Origin: Fidelibacterota bacterium
GTDB taxonomy: Bacteria; Fidelibacterota; Marinisomatia; Marinisomatales; UBA1611
Direction of reading: 5' to 3'
Length of the DNA: 26,456 nucleotides
Assembly (NCBI GenBank): GCA_012964275.1
Contig: DTUG01000231.1
Coordinates: 1-26,456, forward strand
The translations under genes and the position numbers were made by a program. Each line of letters opens with the position of its first letter. Position 1 is the first letter of the stretch. Shown in pieces: positions 16,833 through 24,318 of the stretch. A model generated the notes under the pieces. The model saw only the letters and a list, made by a program, of their open reading frames with translations. It made no database searches and was not told where the DNA came from.

Positions 16833-16846
16833 AAGGAAAAGATTTA

Positions 16847-18532
16847 ATGAGTGCGAAAAAAGACCAACCGTCATCTCATTTTATTAAGAGGATCATCAAT
16901 GCAGATAATGAATCTGGCAAATGGGATGGTCGGGTTCATACACGCTTTCCCCCAGAACCAAATGGATATCTTCACATTGGTCACGCTAAGTCTATATGCA
17001 TCAATTTTGGGTTAGCGGAAGAATATGGTGGCAAATGTAACTTGCGTTTTGATGATACGAATCCGTTAAAAGAGGAAGAAGAGTACGTTAATTCAATCAT
17101 TGAAGATGTGAAATGGCTAGGTTTTGATTGGGAAGACCGCCTGCTTTTTGCATCTGATTATTTCCAGCAGATGCATGACTTTGCCGTTGATCTGATAAAA
17201 AAAGGTAATGCTTTTGTTTGTGACCTGAGCTCAGAAGAAATACGCAACCAAAGGGGAACATTAACAGAACCGGGTACAGAGAGTCCTTTCAGGAACCGCT
17301 CGATAGATGATAATCTGGATCTTTTTGCGCGAATGAAAGCCGGAGAGTTCTCTGATGGGGAACGCACGCTCAGGGCGAAGATCAATATGGTTCACCCCAA
17401 TCTGAACATGCGGGATCCGGTAATGTACCGTATCCTTTATGCTACCCACCACCGGACCGGAGATGAATGGTGCATTTATCCTATGTATGACTGGGCTCAC
17501 GGACTGGGAGATTCCATTGAAAGAATCACGCATTCCATCTGTACTCTTGAATTTGAAGACCATCGACCGCTTTATGACTGGTTCTTGCAGGCATTGGACA
17601 CTTATCATCCCCAACAAATTGAATTTGCCAGGCTGAACCTGAACTTTACAGTAGTGAGTAAGCGTAAACTTAAACGTATTGTAGATGAAGGTGTTGTGGA
17701 TGGCTGGGATGATCCGCGCATGCCCACTATTTCCGGTTTAAGGCGTCGAGGGTATACACCGGTTTCAATACGTAATTTTGCAGAAACAGTGGGCGTGACA
17801 AAACGGGATACAATTGTGGATGCTGCCAGGTTGGAAAATGCCCTCCGTAATGATTTGAATAAACGGGCGCCCCGCGTAATGGGAGTGCTGGATCCGTTAA
17901 AAGTTGTGATCACAAATTATCCGGAAGATAAAGTGGAATATGTTGATGCTGTTAATAACCCTGAAGATGACTCTGCAGGGACAAGAAAGGTTGCTTTTAC
18001 CAGGGAACTGGTTATTGAAAAAGCAGATTATATGGAAGATCCACCGAAAAAATTCTTTAGGTTAGGTCCGGGTCGGGAAGTGCGACTGAAATATGCCTAT
18101 TTTATTACTTGTCATGGTGCGGTCAGGGATGAGAATGGAGATGTCACTGAACTTCATTGCACATATGATCCAGAGACAAAAGGCGGTGCTGCTCCTGATG
18201 GACGCAGAGTAAGAGGCACTTTGCATTGGGTCAGCGCGACCGAAAATATAGCTGCCAAGGTGCGGCTTTACGATCGGTTATTTAATAATGAAAACCCGGA
18301 AGAAGGAGGCGATTTCATGAAGAATCTGAACCCGAACTCACTGCAGATTGCAGAACCTGCCTTTTTAGAAGCATCTATATCTGAGCCTGTATCCGGGTGC
18401 ACTTACCAGTTTGAGCGACTGGGCTATTTCATAGCTGATGTACAACATTCTTCATCAGGAAAACTGGTTTTTAACCGGGCTGTCACTTTGCGCGATTCCT
18501 GGGCAAAACATGCGCAAAAAGTGCACAAATAA
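16847..18532 (+). CDS. glnS: Glutaminyl-tRNA synthetase
   Basis: Class I synthetase that charges tRNA-Gln directly; 561 residues from the ATG at 16847, which has an AAAGGA ribosome-binding site about 9 nt upstream. A longer frame opens at 16793 inside gltX, but its extra 18 residues are not family-like. Motifs: THFxPEPNG-type TRFPPEPNGYLHIGHAKSI with HIGH at residues 43-46; LRFDDTNPLKEEEEYV; the KMSKS equivalent VVSKRKLKRIV; WDDPRMPTISGLRRRGY; and the C-terminal beta-barrel anticodon domain (LHCTYDPET, LHWVSA). It matches E. coli GlnRS in length. A tRNA-Gln(CTG) gene lies 5.5 kb downstream. Confidence 0.97.
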   Translation: MSAKKDQPSSHFIKRIINADNESGKWDGRVHTRFPPEPNGYLHIGHAKSICINFGLAEEYGGKCNLRFDDTNPLKEEEEYVNSIIEDVKWLGFDWEDRLLFASDYFQQMHDFAVDLIKKGNAFVCDLSSEEIRNQRGTLTEPGTESPFRNRSIDDNLDLFARMKAGEFSDGERTLRAKINMVHPNLNMRDPVMYRILYATHHRTGDEWCIYPMYDWAHGLGDSIERITHSICTLEFEDHRPLYDWFLQALDTYHPQQIEFARLNLNFTVVSKRKLKRIVDEGVVDGWDDPRMPTISGLRRRGYTPVSIRNFAETVGVTKRDTIVDAARLENALRNDLNKRAPRVMGVLDPLKVVITNYPEDKVEYVDAVNNPEDDSAGTRKVAFTRELVIEKADYMEDPPKKFFRLGPGREVRLKYAYFITCHGAVRDENGDVTELHCTYDPETKGGAAPDGRRVRGTLHWVSATENIAAKVRLYDRLFNNENPEEGGDFMKNLNPNSLQIAEPAFLEASISEPVSGCTYQFERLGYFIADVQHSSSGKLVFNRAVTLRDSWAKHAQKVHK

Positions 18533-18546
18533 TTTTAGTGCATTTT
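18518..18546 (+). terminator. Possible weak terminator at the end of glnS
   Basis: AAAGTGCAC (18518-18526) pairs with GTGCATTTT (18538-18546), with one G-T pair, around an 11-nt A/T loop. It overlaps the glnS stop codon and has only a short T run, so it may be inefficient or accidental. Confidence 0.3.
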
Positions 18547-18603
18547 CCATTGGTTATAAATGTCAAATTCCGTTAACTTGAATTTGTAAATCGTTTTAAG
18601 CGG

Positions 18604-19905
18604 ATGCGGAAAATCCTTGTAACTATATTGCTTATCTCCGGGCTAGCTGCGCGTCAGCCGCTTGCCTTTTTCTATGTTCTCCCCTTTGATAACCTCAAGG
18701 CCGATCCTACAGTGGAGTGGATCGCTTCAGGCCTTACAGACATGGTGCGGGAGAATTTTAAGAATGAAATTGGACTGAAGTTGCAAACGAAGGAAGATCT
18801 GGAAGTCATCATGAAAGATCGGTCGCTCATGCTGAAGCAGCCTAGGGGGTCCCGGAATTTTCTTTTATTAGGAAAATACAGCCGTCAACTGGATCAGGTT
18901 GAAGTTTCAATGCAATTGATCGATGTTGCTACATGGGATGAACTGGATGCTCGAACTGTCAATGCTGGTTACAGTGATATTACTGTTCTGAATAACCAGG
19001 TCAATGAAACCATTCGCACTATGCTCTATCCTTATATTCCAAAAAGGACAGTTTTATCAGCTCCCATTATACCAGAATTTGCGGATCCGAAACCGGCGAA
19101 GCGGCGCCATCCGGTTTCAGTTAGATCCGTGATGATTGCCAACAATCTGGATAAAGAATTAAAAAAATTAGAAGAATCCATGGATGTGCTGTTTGGCGCG
19201 AAGCAGGATAAGAAAGTAAAACCAAAAAAAGATGTCACCCGGTTTGAAGGTGGGGAATGGACCATGGATTTTTCAGCCCATGAGCGTGTGGATGAAAACC
19301 CGGAGCTGGCCCCAAACACGCAAATGCTTACCACTGTTTTGGAACAGCTGATAGCCAATCCCTATGATATAAAGATGGAAAAACCGAAATTCATTTATCA
19401 CCCGGATGATGATGCATATATGACAGTTCAGTTCCATGTGGTGTATTCCCTGAAAGATGAGATCATAATGGAAATGCTGAACACCCTGCCATATACTGGC
19501 TTGGAGCAGAATGGTACCCTGACCATTTTCTATTTCAGTCGGGAGTCCTTTAACTTCCCGGAAAATATTACTGAAACGATCAAATCCGGAAATTACCGGT
19601 CCGTACCAGTTATACGATTTTTTAATAAAGAAAAAAATCCAATTGTTGTTGTGGCAGATACGCCGGAAGAGCAATGGCATTCACGAAGCAGCCAAAAAGT
19701 TCTTTACATCCCCGAGCGTCAATTCTCCCCATTGATCGAATTTACAGTCGGCGGATGGTCTCTTCAGGTAGCAATGGAAACTGTTAACCTATATGCCACA
19801 TACGAATTCACACTGCCTATGTCTGATGTAGAAGGTTTGAGTAATGTTAACATCAAATTCGTTAATGAGAATGAACTCAATTCCTTTCTAGACCCAATTC
19901 TATAA
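18604..19905 (+). CDS. Secreted protein with FlgO/CsgG-like N-terminal domain; function unknown
   Basis: 433 residues. The N-terminus MRKILVTILLISGLAARQ is a short signal peptide. Residues about 20-140 follow the pattern of FlgO/CsgG/TolB-N-like periplasmic domains: LPFDNLKADPTVEWIASGLTD, a strand-helix unit ending in EDLEVIMKDR, then FLLLGKYSRQLDQVEVSMQLIDVATW, the usual report-strand layout of this fold. Residues 140-230 are Lys/Pro-rich linker, and residues 230-433 form an unrecognised alpha/beta region (YDIKMEKPKFIYHPDDDAYM, LIEFTVGGWSLQVAM). It heads a tight same-strand cluster with the TlpA-like and barrel genes (18-bp and 5-bp gaps), suggesting a cell-envelope role. The start ATG lacks a good ribosome-binding site. 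Confidence 0.75.
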   Translation: MRKILVTILLISGLAARQPLAFFYVLPFDNLKADPTVEWIASGLTDMVRENFKNEIGLKLQTKEDLEVIMKDRSLMLKQPRGSRNFLLLGKYSRQLDQVEVSMQLIDVATWDELDARTVNAGYSDITVLNNQVNETIRTMLYPYIPKRTVLSAPIIPEFADPKPAKRRHPVSVRSVMIANNLDKELKKLEESMDVLFGAKQDKKVKPKKDVTRFEGGEWTMDFSAHERVDENPELAPNTQMLTTVLEQLIANPYDIKMEKPKFIYHPDDDAYMTVQFHVVYSLKDEIIMEMLNTLPYTGLEQNGTLTIFYFSRESFNFPENITETIKSGNYRSVPVIRFFNKEKNPIVVVADTPEEQWHSRSSQKVLYIPERQFSPLIEFTVGGWSLQVAMETVNLYATYEFTLPMSDVEGLSNVNIKFVNENELNSFLDPIL

Positions 19906-19923
19906 AGTAATTTCTAGGTAATA

Positions 19924-20430
19924 ATGCGAATAATTCTTTATACGTTTTTATTGGCGTTTATCACCACAGGATTCTCAAAAGACACTGGTGATAGAATCCC
20001 TGATTTGAAGCTAAAATTGCTAGATGGAACAAAGACATCTATACATAAATTCCTAGAGAACGGCCCGCTTATGATCGATTTTTGGGCGACATGGTGTAAA
20101 CCCTGTGAAAAGGTTATGATTCACCTGGATAAATTTCACCAGAAATATTCAGAACAGGGTTTCAAGGTATTGATGGTGAACCAGGACACGCCTCGCAGCA
20201 TGGGTAAGGTAAAATCCTATATCAGATCGAAGGATCATCAATTTAATGTAGGTCTTGACCCCAATAAGCAAATAGCAACAAAATTAAATGGCTTGCTAAT
20301 GCCAACCCTTATCCTGGTAAGCAAAGATGGCGTAATTCAGTGGCGGCACCAGGGATACATGCCCGGGGAAGAAAAGGAGATCGAAGCTCAAATCCGATCT
20401 GTCTTAGGGCTGGAATCAACTGAATCCTGA
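19924..20430 (+). CDS. TlpA/ResA-like thioredoxin-fold protein, exported
   Basis: Periplasmic thiol-disulfide oxidoreductase of the TlpA/redoxin group; 168 residues. A signal peptide (MRIILYTFLLAFITTGFS) precedes a short thioredoxin domain. The active site is WCKPC with Cys58 and Cys61 in MIDFWATWCKPCEKV; the cis-proline is Pro127 in LLMPTLIL; and the GxxPDLKLKLLDGTKTS-type N-terminal strand is usual for TlpA. It lies 18 bp after the FlgO-like gene and 5 bp before the outer-membrane barrel gene. It is the Cys-containing counterpart of the UxxC protein encoded at 22450-23952, whose active-site region aligns without gaps, so it provides an internal reference for that recoding. Confidence 0.92.
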   Translation: MRIILYTFLLAFITTGFSKDTGDRIPDLKLKLLDGTKTSIHKFLENGPLMIDFWATWCKPCEKVMIHLDKFHQKYSEQGFKVLMVNQDTPRSMGKVKSYIRSKDHQFNVGLDPNKQIATKLNGLLMPTLILVSKDGVIQWRHQGYMPGEEKEIEAQIRSVLGLESTES

Positions 20431-20435
20431 TTCCA

Positions 20436-22382
20436 ATGAAAAAATCCGTCCTTTTTTATTGCGCTGCAGCAATAATATATGCTGCGGATTTGGATTATAA
20501 TATTGGTTTAACATCCAATTATGGCGATAGCTATGATTTTTATTCCTTTTCTGAAAATCGGCTGAACATGAACTTTTTTTATAATAACCTGCAAGCATGG
20601 CTCCAATATGAATATTCAAACCCGCCTGAACTGGGAAATTCTATGAATAAACTAAGAAAAGTTCGCTTGGAGTATGAATATGGAGATTGGCTTATAAAAT
20701 TCGGCGATATCTATGAAATATGGGGCCGGGGTTTAATTTTGAACCAGCTGGATGATCAGATAATAGATTTTGATAATGGTATCCGAGGCGTTTACCTGGG
20801 TTACGAGAAAGATCAATTTGCCATTACCCACATTAATGGTGAATCTTCCATTTGGCAGATGGGCGTTGATTTGCGTAAACCAGATTATGTGTTTTCCCAC
20901 AAAGTTGATGCGTTAAATGCTCAATATTCTTGGAAAAATCTTAGTGTAGGGCTGTCACATTTGCATACAAATGAAATACACCAGAAGAATTTTGCCGATA
21001 CAGCATTTGTCAATCACAGGCTGCAGGGCGCCTATTTGACATATTTTGGAGATTTCATGGATCTTTATCTGGAATATGTCGACAAACAATCTATAGAACG
21101 GTTTGAAACTTTGGGGAGTTCAAGCTTTGAGCCTTTAAAAGACGGCTATGGTTTTTACGGCAATATGAACTTTTTTCTAGGCTCCTGGTCACTTTTAACA
21201 GAATATAAACGATATTCTTTTGATCGATTGAACCCTTTGGACCTGGATTATGTTTTCAACAATTATGGTAACCGCATAGATTATCAGGTAATGCCAATTT
21301 TGTTTCGGGAACAGAATTCAACACTTTTAGGAAGAGTGATTCACCAGTCAAATATCAATGATGAGCGTGGTTTACAATTAGAAATTAATGGCGGACTGCC
21401 GGGCGGTTTCCAGTGGATATCTCAATATGCTCATATGAGCAGGAATGATCGGTGGCAATCTATAACCAGCATAATATGGGAACCTGATAAACTGAATGAT
21501 TTTCTGCCCAGTGCCCGGGTCAATTCTATGCCGTATTGGGAAAATTATCATGAGATCAACGGATATGTTGGAGGTGAGAATCTTTATTTTCGTATCGGTC
21601 GTGGATCAAATTATGAAGTACCCAAAATCATTCGATTTTTCAAAGGTATTCAACCTGATACTACATTCAATGAGTACTGGGGCTACACCGATTCTTCATA
21701 TTTTAATGATGAATGGGTCTTTTGGGGTGATACGCTGTTAAGCATGGATACTACAACATCACTCTATAATATAGAATCAAAGTTATACCAGGTCACAAAA
21801 TCGGTCACATATCCATTTGAATTCACATATGCAACAAATAATGGGTATTCTATTAGCTTGAATTTTGATTATCAGGAAAGAACGAAGAAAAATCTAACAA
21901 GGGCTAATACAGCTTCCCCTCACTATAGCTTTGCTGATTCTGCATGGGTATTACTAAACCCCGATAACCCAGATTCATTTATTGTAAAATCAACGACACA
22001 ATTTGCAAATAACGTTAATCTGCAGATCAACAGGTTGGTCAGTTTAACATTAAACAAAGCGTCTCAATGGTCAGCATCATTGAGCCTGGAATACACAAAT
22101 ATGCAGGATATAATAGCACTGGATCCATATTATAACCCATTGGAAGCACTCGTTTATGGTGATATAAAATATTTCACGGGTGAACGGGAACCACATAAGC
22201 CGCCTCCTTTCATTCAAAAGAAATGGGTTGCACTGGAACTGGCATATCACATCACTCCTTCCCAGCGAGTTTCTGTAATGTATGGATCTATTCAGGGCGG
22301 TTTATTCTGCAGCAATGGAATATGTCGAAAAATTCCTGCTTTTAATGATGGCTTACGCCTTACCTACAGCGCCATATTTTGA
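20436..22382 (+). CDS. Predicted outer-membrane beta-barrel protein (DUF6029-like)
   Basis: 648 residues; signal peptide MKKSVLFYCAAAIIYAAD. The rest is a series of alternating aromatic strands typical of barrels (LQAWLQYEYSNPP, VRLEYEYGDWLIKFGDIYE, LYLEYVDKQ) and ends in an aromatic residue (LTYSAIF), a normal barrel terminus. The segment FGDIYEIWGRGLILN followed by DNGIRGVYLGYE recalls DUF6029-type proteins of Bacteroidota; I hold this loosely. It starts 5 bp after the TlpA-like gene, so the two are probably cotranslated, and an exported selenoprotein gene follows 67 bp later. The substrate or function is unknown. The pairing with two thioredoxin-fold proteins hints at a disulfide-related or folding role in the envelope. 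Confidence 0.78.
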   Translation: MKKSVLFYCAAAIIYAADLDYNIGLTSNYGDSYDFYSFSENRLNMNFFYNNLQAWLQYEYSNPPELGNSMNKLRKVRLEYEYGDWLIKFGDIYEIWGRGLILNQLDDQIIDFDNGIRGVYLGYEKDQFAITHINGESSIWQMGVDLRKPDYVFSHKVDALNAQYSWKNLSVGLSHLHTNEIHQKNFADTAFVNHRLQGAYLTYFGDFMDLYLEYVDKQSIERFETLGSSSFEPLKDGYGFYGNMNFFLGSWSLLTEYKRYSFDRLNPLDLDYVFNNYGNRIDYQVMPILFREQNSTLLGRVIHQSNINDERGLQLEINGGLPGGFQWISQYAHMSRNDRWQSITSIIWEPDKLNDFLPSARVNSMPYWENYHEINGYVGGENLYFRIGRGSNYEVPKIIRFFKGIQPDTTFNEYWGYTDSSYFNDEWVFWGDTLLSMDTTTSLYNIESKLYQVTKSVTYPFEFTYATNNGYSISLNFDYQERTKKNLTRANTASPHYSFADSAWVLLNPDNPDSFIVKSTTQFANNVNLQINRLVSLTLNKASQWSASLSLEYTNMQDIIALDPYYNPLEALVYGDIKYFTGEREPHKPPPFIQKKWVALELAYHITPSQRVSVMYGSIQGGLFCSNGICRKIPAFNDGLRLTYSAIF

Positions 22383-22449
22383 TTCCTTTTGAAATTGAAA
22401 CTATGAGTGCTTTGGTGTTAAACTGCGGGGAATAAACCAAAAGGGTATT

Positions 22450-23952
22450 ATGCTTAAGCGCTTTGCTTTAGTCAGTCTTTTCATTTCAAATCTTTATGCC
22501 CTGCCGCTACAGGTTGGTGATGTTTGTCCCGATTGGACCTTGGCGTATTGTGCCAATGGTAGCGGTGATTTTGAACTATACGCGAACGCTAACGGTGCCG
22601 AAAATGGGGGGAATTACAAGGTCGTCTGGCTCAATCTATTCACCTCCTGGTGACCAAGCTGTCAATCGGAGGCTCCGATTACAGAAGGAATTTACCAGAA
22701 TTATGTGGATGATGGATTAGTTGTACTGGGTCCTGGATTCGACTGGAATCAACCCTATTCATGTGAATCCTGGGGTTCTACATTCGGCCTGACATACCCA
22801 CTGCTCGATGATTCACCAAATACCGTCTGGAATCTTTTTGGTCAGGGCTACATTCCGCACAACGTCGTTTTGGACCACACCATGACTGTCGTTTATACTG
22901 AATATGGATTCAACCAGTCAGCGATAATTAATGCCATCGAGGATGCATTGGAATACCTGCCCAGTGATTTAGACGAGGACGGCATAAACAACGATGAAGA
23001 CAACTGTCCCGACATTTACAATCCGGACCAGACCGATATTGATGGCGATGGTGCAGGCGATGCCTGCGATATTTGCGATAATGCCAATATTTTTGTTGTA
23101 GGGAACGTGAACGGAGACCTGGATCAGGAAAGTTCACCTATTATTGACCTTCTTGATATTCTTGCCCTTGTTGATCTTATTATATTAGGTGGTGACACAG
23201 GTTTGCTCGAGTGCGCCATTGAAGCTGGTAACATAACCGGTGATGTACACGTAAACGTGATCGATGTCATAGCACTAGTACAAATGATCCTGAATGGAGA
23301 TAATAGTGCATCTTCGGGTGGAGAACCTGCCGAAGGAACACTATCGGTACTGCACACAGGTGAAAATGATAAAGTTGTTCTCGCGAGCCCGGAAAAGATC
23401 AGTGGGTTCCAGTTTCAGCTTCCGCTTTTTGTGATAACACCAGCGGACCTTGATAAAGTGGTTCTGCCTGATGGTTGGTCAATGAATTATTCAATTAATG
23501 AAGATCATATCAGGGTATTGGCTTATGACCAGTCTGGTGAAAATCCCCGCCAAAAGATTGAAATAGAATTACCCGGTGTCAGTGTAGCGTCCTTTCAACA
23601 CACGGTGGTGTCCAGTCCAAAAGCAGGTGAGATTAGTATAAGTTTTTCTGAATCCAGGTCAGGTTTTGGCGATATTGCGCTTCCGGACAGGCCTGTTATT
23701 CAGGAGTTGTACCCTAATCCCTTCAATCCAGTTCTATCGGTTACATTTTCCATTCCATTTGAGATTGAAACCCGGGTTGCCGTATACAATACACTTGGCG
23801 AAATGGTGGCAGTCCTGTACGATGAAAGCGCTCTAAAACCCGGGCATCATACATTCTACTGGGATGCCGCTGAACAATCATCAGGAATGTATTTTATCCA
23901 GATACAGACCCCTGCGGGAACTGATACAAAGAAGGCGCTGCTTGTAAAATAA
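22450..23952 (+). CDS. Exported selenocysteine-containing thioredoxin-fold protein (TGA recoded at codon 68) with type IX sorting domain
   Basis: Read through the in-frame TGA at 22651-22653, this is one 500-residue protein. An AAAAGGG ribosome-binding site lies 4 nt before the ATG, and a signal peptide (MLKRFALVSLFISNLYA) follows. Residues 20-165 form a TlpA/redoxin domain: VVWLNLFTSW-U68-PSC71-QSEAP, with cis-proline Pro136 (GYIPHNVVLD). U68 takes the place of the first Cys of CxxC. Residues 173-207 are thrombospondin type 3 calcium repeats (DLDEDGINNDEDNCPD; DIDGDGAGDACD), residues about 218-281 a dockerin-like pair (GNVNGD; AGNITGDVHVNVIDVIALV), and residues 419-500 a type A sorting domain (YPNPFNP to KKALLVK). 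Without recoding, the downstream half would lack a signal peptide and start. A nonsense mutation is the alternative, but the hairpin after the TGA argues against it. Confidence 0.85.
22659..22684 (+). promoter_or_regulatory. Predicted bacterial SECIS element for the TGA at 22651
   Basis: Hairpin inside the coding sequence just after the TGA. CTGT (22659-22662) pairs with ACAG (22681-22684), C22663 is bulged, and AATCGGA (22664-22670) pairs with TCCGATT (22674-22680), all by Watson-Crick pairs. The apical loop is GGC, so its first two bases are G. There are 17 nt between the TGA and the loop. Bacterial SECIS elements are described as stem-loops with a G among the first two loop bases, about 16-37 nt from the UGA, recognised by SelB. 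This one meets each condition. Confidence 0.8.
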
Positions 23953-23987
23953 ATCAATCTCAATTACAGCTATTCCGATCTAAATTT

Positions 23988-24019
23988 GGCGGCGTTTTCT
24001 CGTCGCCATTTTTATTTTT
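23988..24019 (+). terminator. Probable Rho-independent terminator after the selenoprotein gene
   Basis: GGCGGCG (23988-23994) pairs with CGTCGCC (24001-24007), with one G-T pair, around a 6-nt TTTTCT loop. A long T-rich tract follows and runs into the tRNA-Gln gene. It lies 35 bp after the stop. Confidence 0.7.
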
Positions 24020-24090
24020 TGGGGTGTCGTCTAACGGTAGGACACCAGGTTCTGGCCCTGGCAGTTGGGGTTCGAGTCCCTACACCCCAG
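24020..24090 (+). tRNA. tRNA-Gln(CTG)
   Basis: 71 nt. The acceptor stem TGGGGTG pairs with CACCCCA (terminal U-A pair as in other bacterial tRNA-Gln) and has discriminator G. The anticodon stem-loop is CCAGG-TTCTGGC-CCTGG (anticodon CTG), and the T-loop is GGTTCGAGTCC. CCA is not encoded. It is the substrate of the glnS product encoded upstream. Confidence 0.95.
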
Positions 24091-24107
24091 CTATTCAAGA
24101 ACTGTAT

Positions 24108-24181
24108 GCGCCTGTAGCTCAATTGGATAGAGCGTCTGGCTACGGACCAGGAGGTTAGGGGTTCGAGTCCTCTCAGGCGTG
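24108..24181 (+). tRNA. tRNA-Arg(ACG)
   Basis: 74 nt, 17 bp after tRNA-Gln. The acceptor stem GCGCCTG pairs with CAGGCGT (first pair G-U) and has discriminator G. The D-arm contains GTAGCTCAATTGGATAGAGC, the anticodon stem-loop is TCTGG-CTACGGA-CCAGG (anticodon ACG, to be modified to ICG by TadA), and the T-loop is GGTTCGAGTCC. CCA is not encoded. Confidence 0.95.
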
Positions 24182-24318
24182 CTAAAAGCCTATTTTATGG
24201 GTTTTTATCTTTTAAAACACCGCGGATTTTAAATTTGCCTTCGACTGATACTCTCTCTTATATTCAAAATGGGTCAGGGTGTACTCGAGGTAAACAATAT
24301 TTGGGAAAAGTTATTGCG

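Noticed and set aside
16793..16846. Upstream start for glnS inside gltX
   Set aside because: The 18 extra residues are unlike the family, while the ATG at 16847 has a good ribosome-binding site and gives the normal length.
22450..22653. Separate 67-residue gene ending at the TGA, with a second gene starting at GTG 22705
   Set aside because: The two parts form one thioredoxin domain in one frame. The GTG has no ribosome-binding site, and the second part would lack both the signal peptide and the active site. The SECIS-like hairpin explains the TGA better.
22651..22653. Genome-wide reassignment of TGA (to Gly, Trp or Cys)
   Set aside because: smpB, tyrS, the PafA-like gene, the TlpA-like gene and the barrel gene all end at TGA at the expected protein length, so TGA is a normal stop here.
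24182..24210. Terminator after tRNA-Arg (AAAAGCC with GGGTTTT)
   Set aside because: The stem has a G-G mismatch and a weak A/T half, so it is not convincing. The rest of 24182-24318 shows no other feature I can support.
24235..24318. TTG start for the first acidic paralogue
   Set aside because: The extension directly follows the tRNA-Arg gene, encodes nothing like a signal peptide and is absent from the second paralogue.
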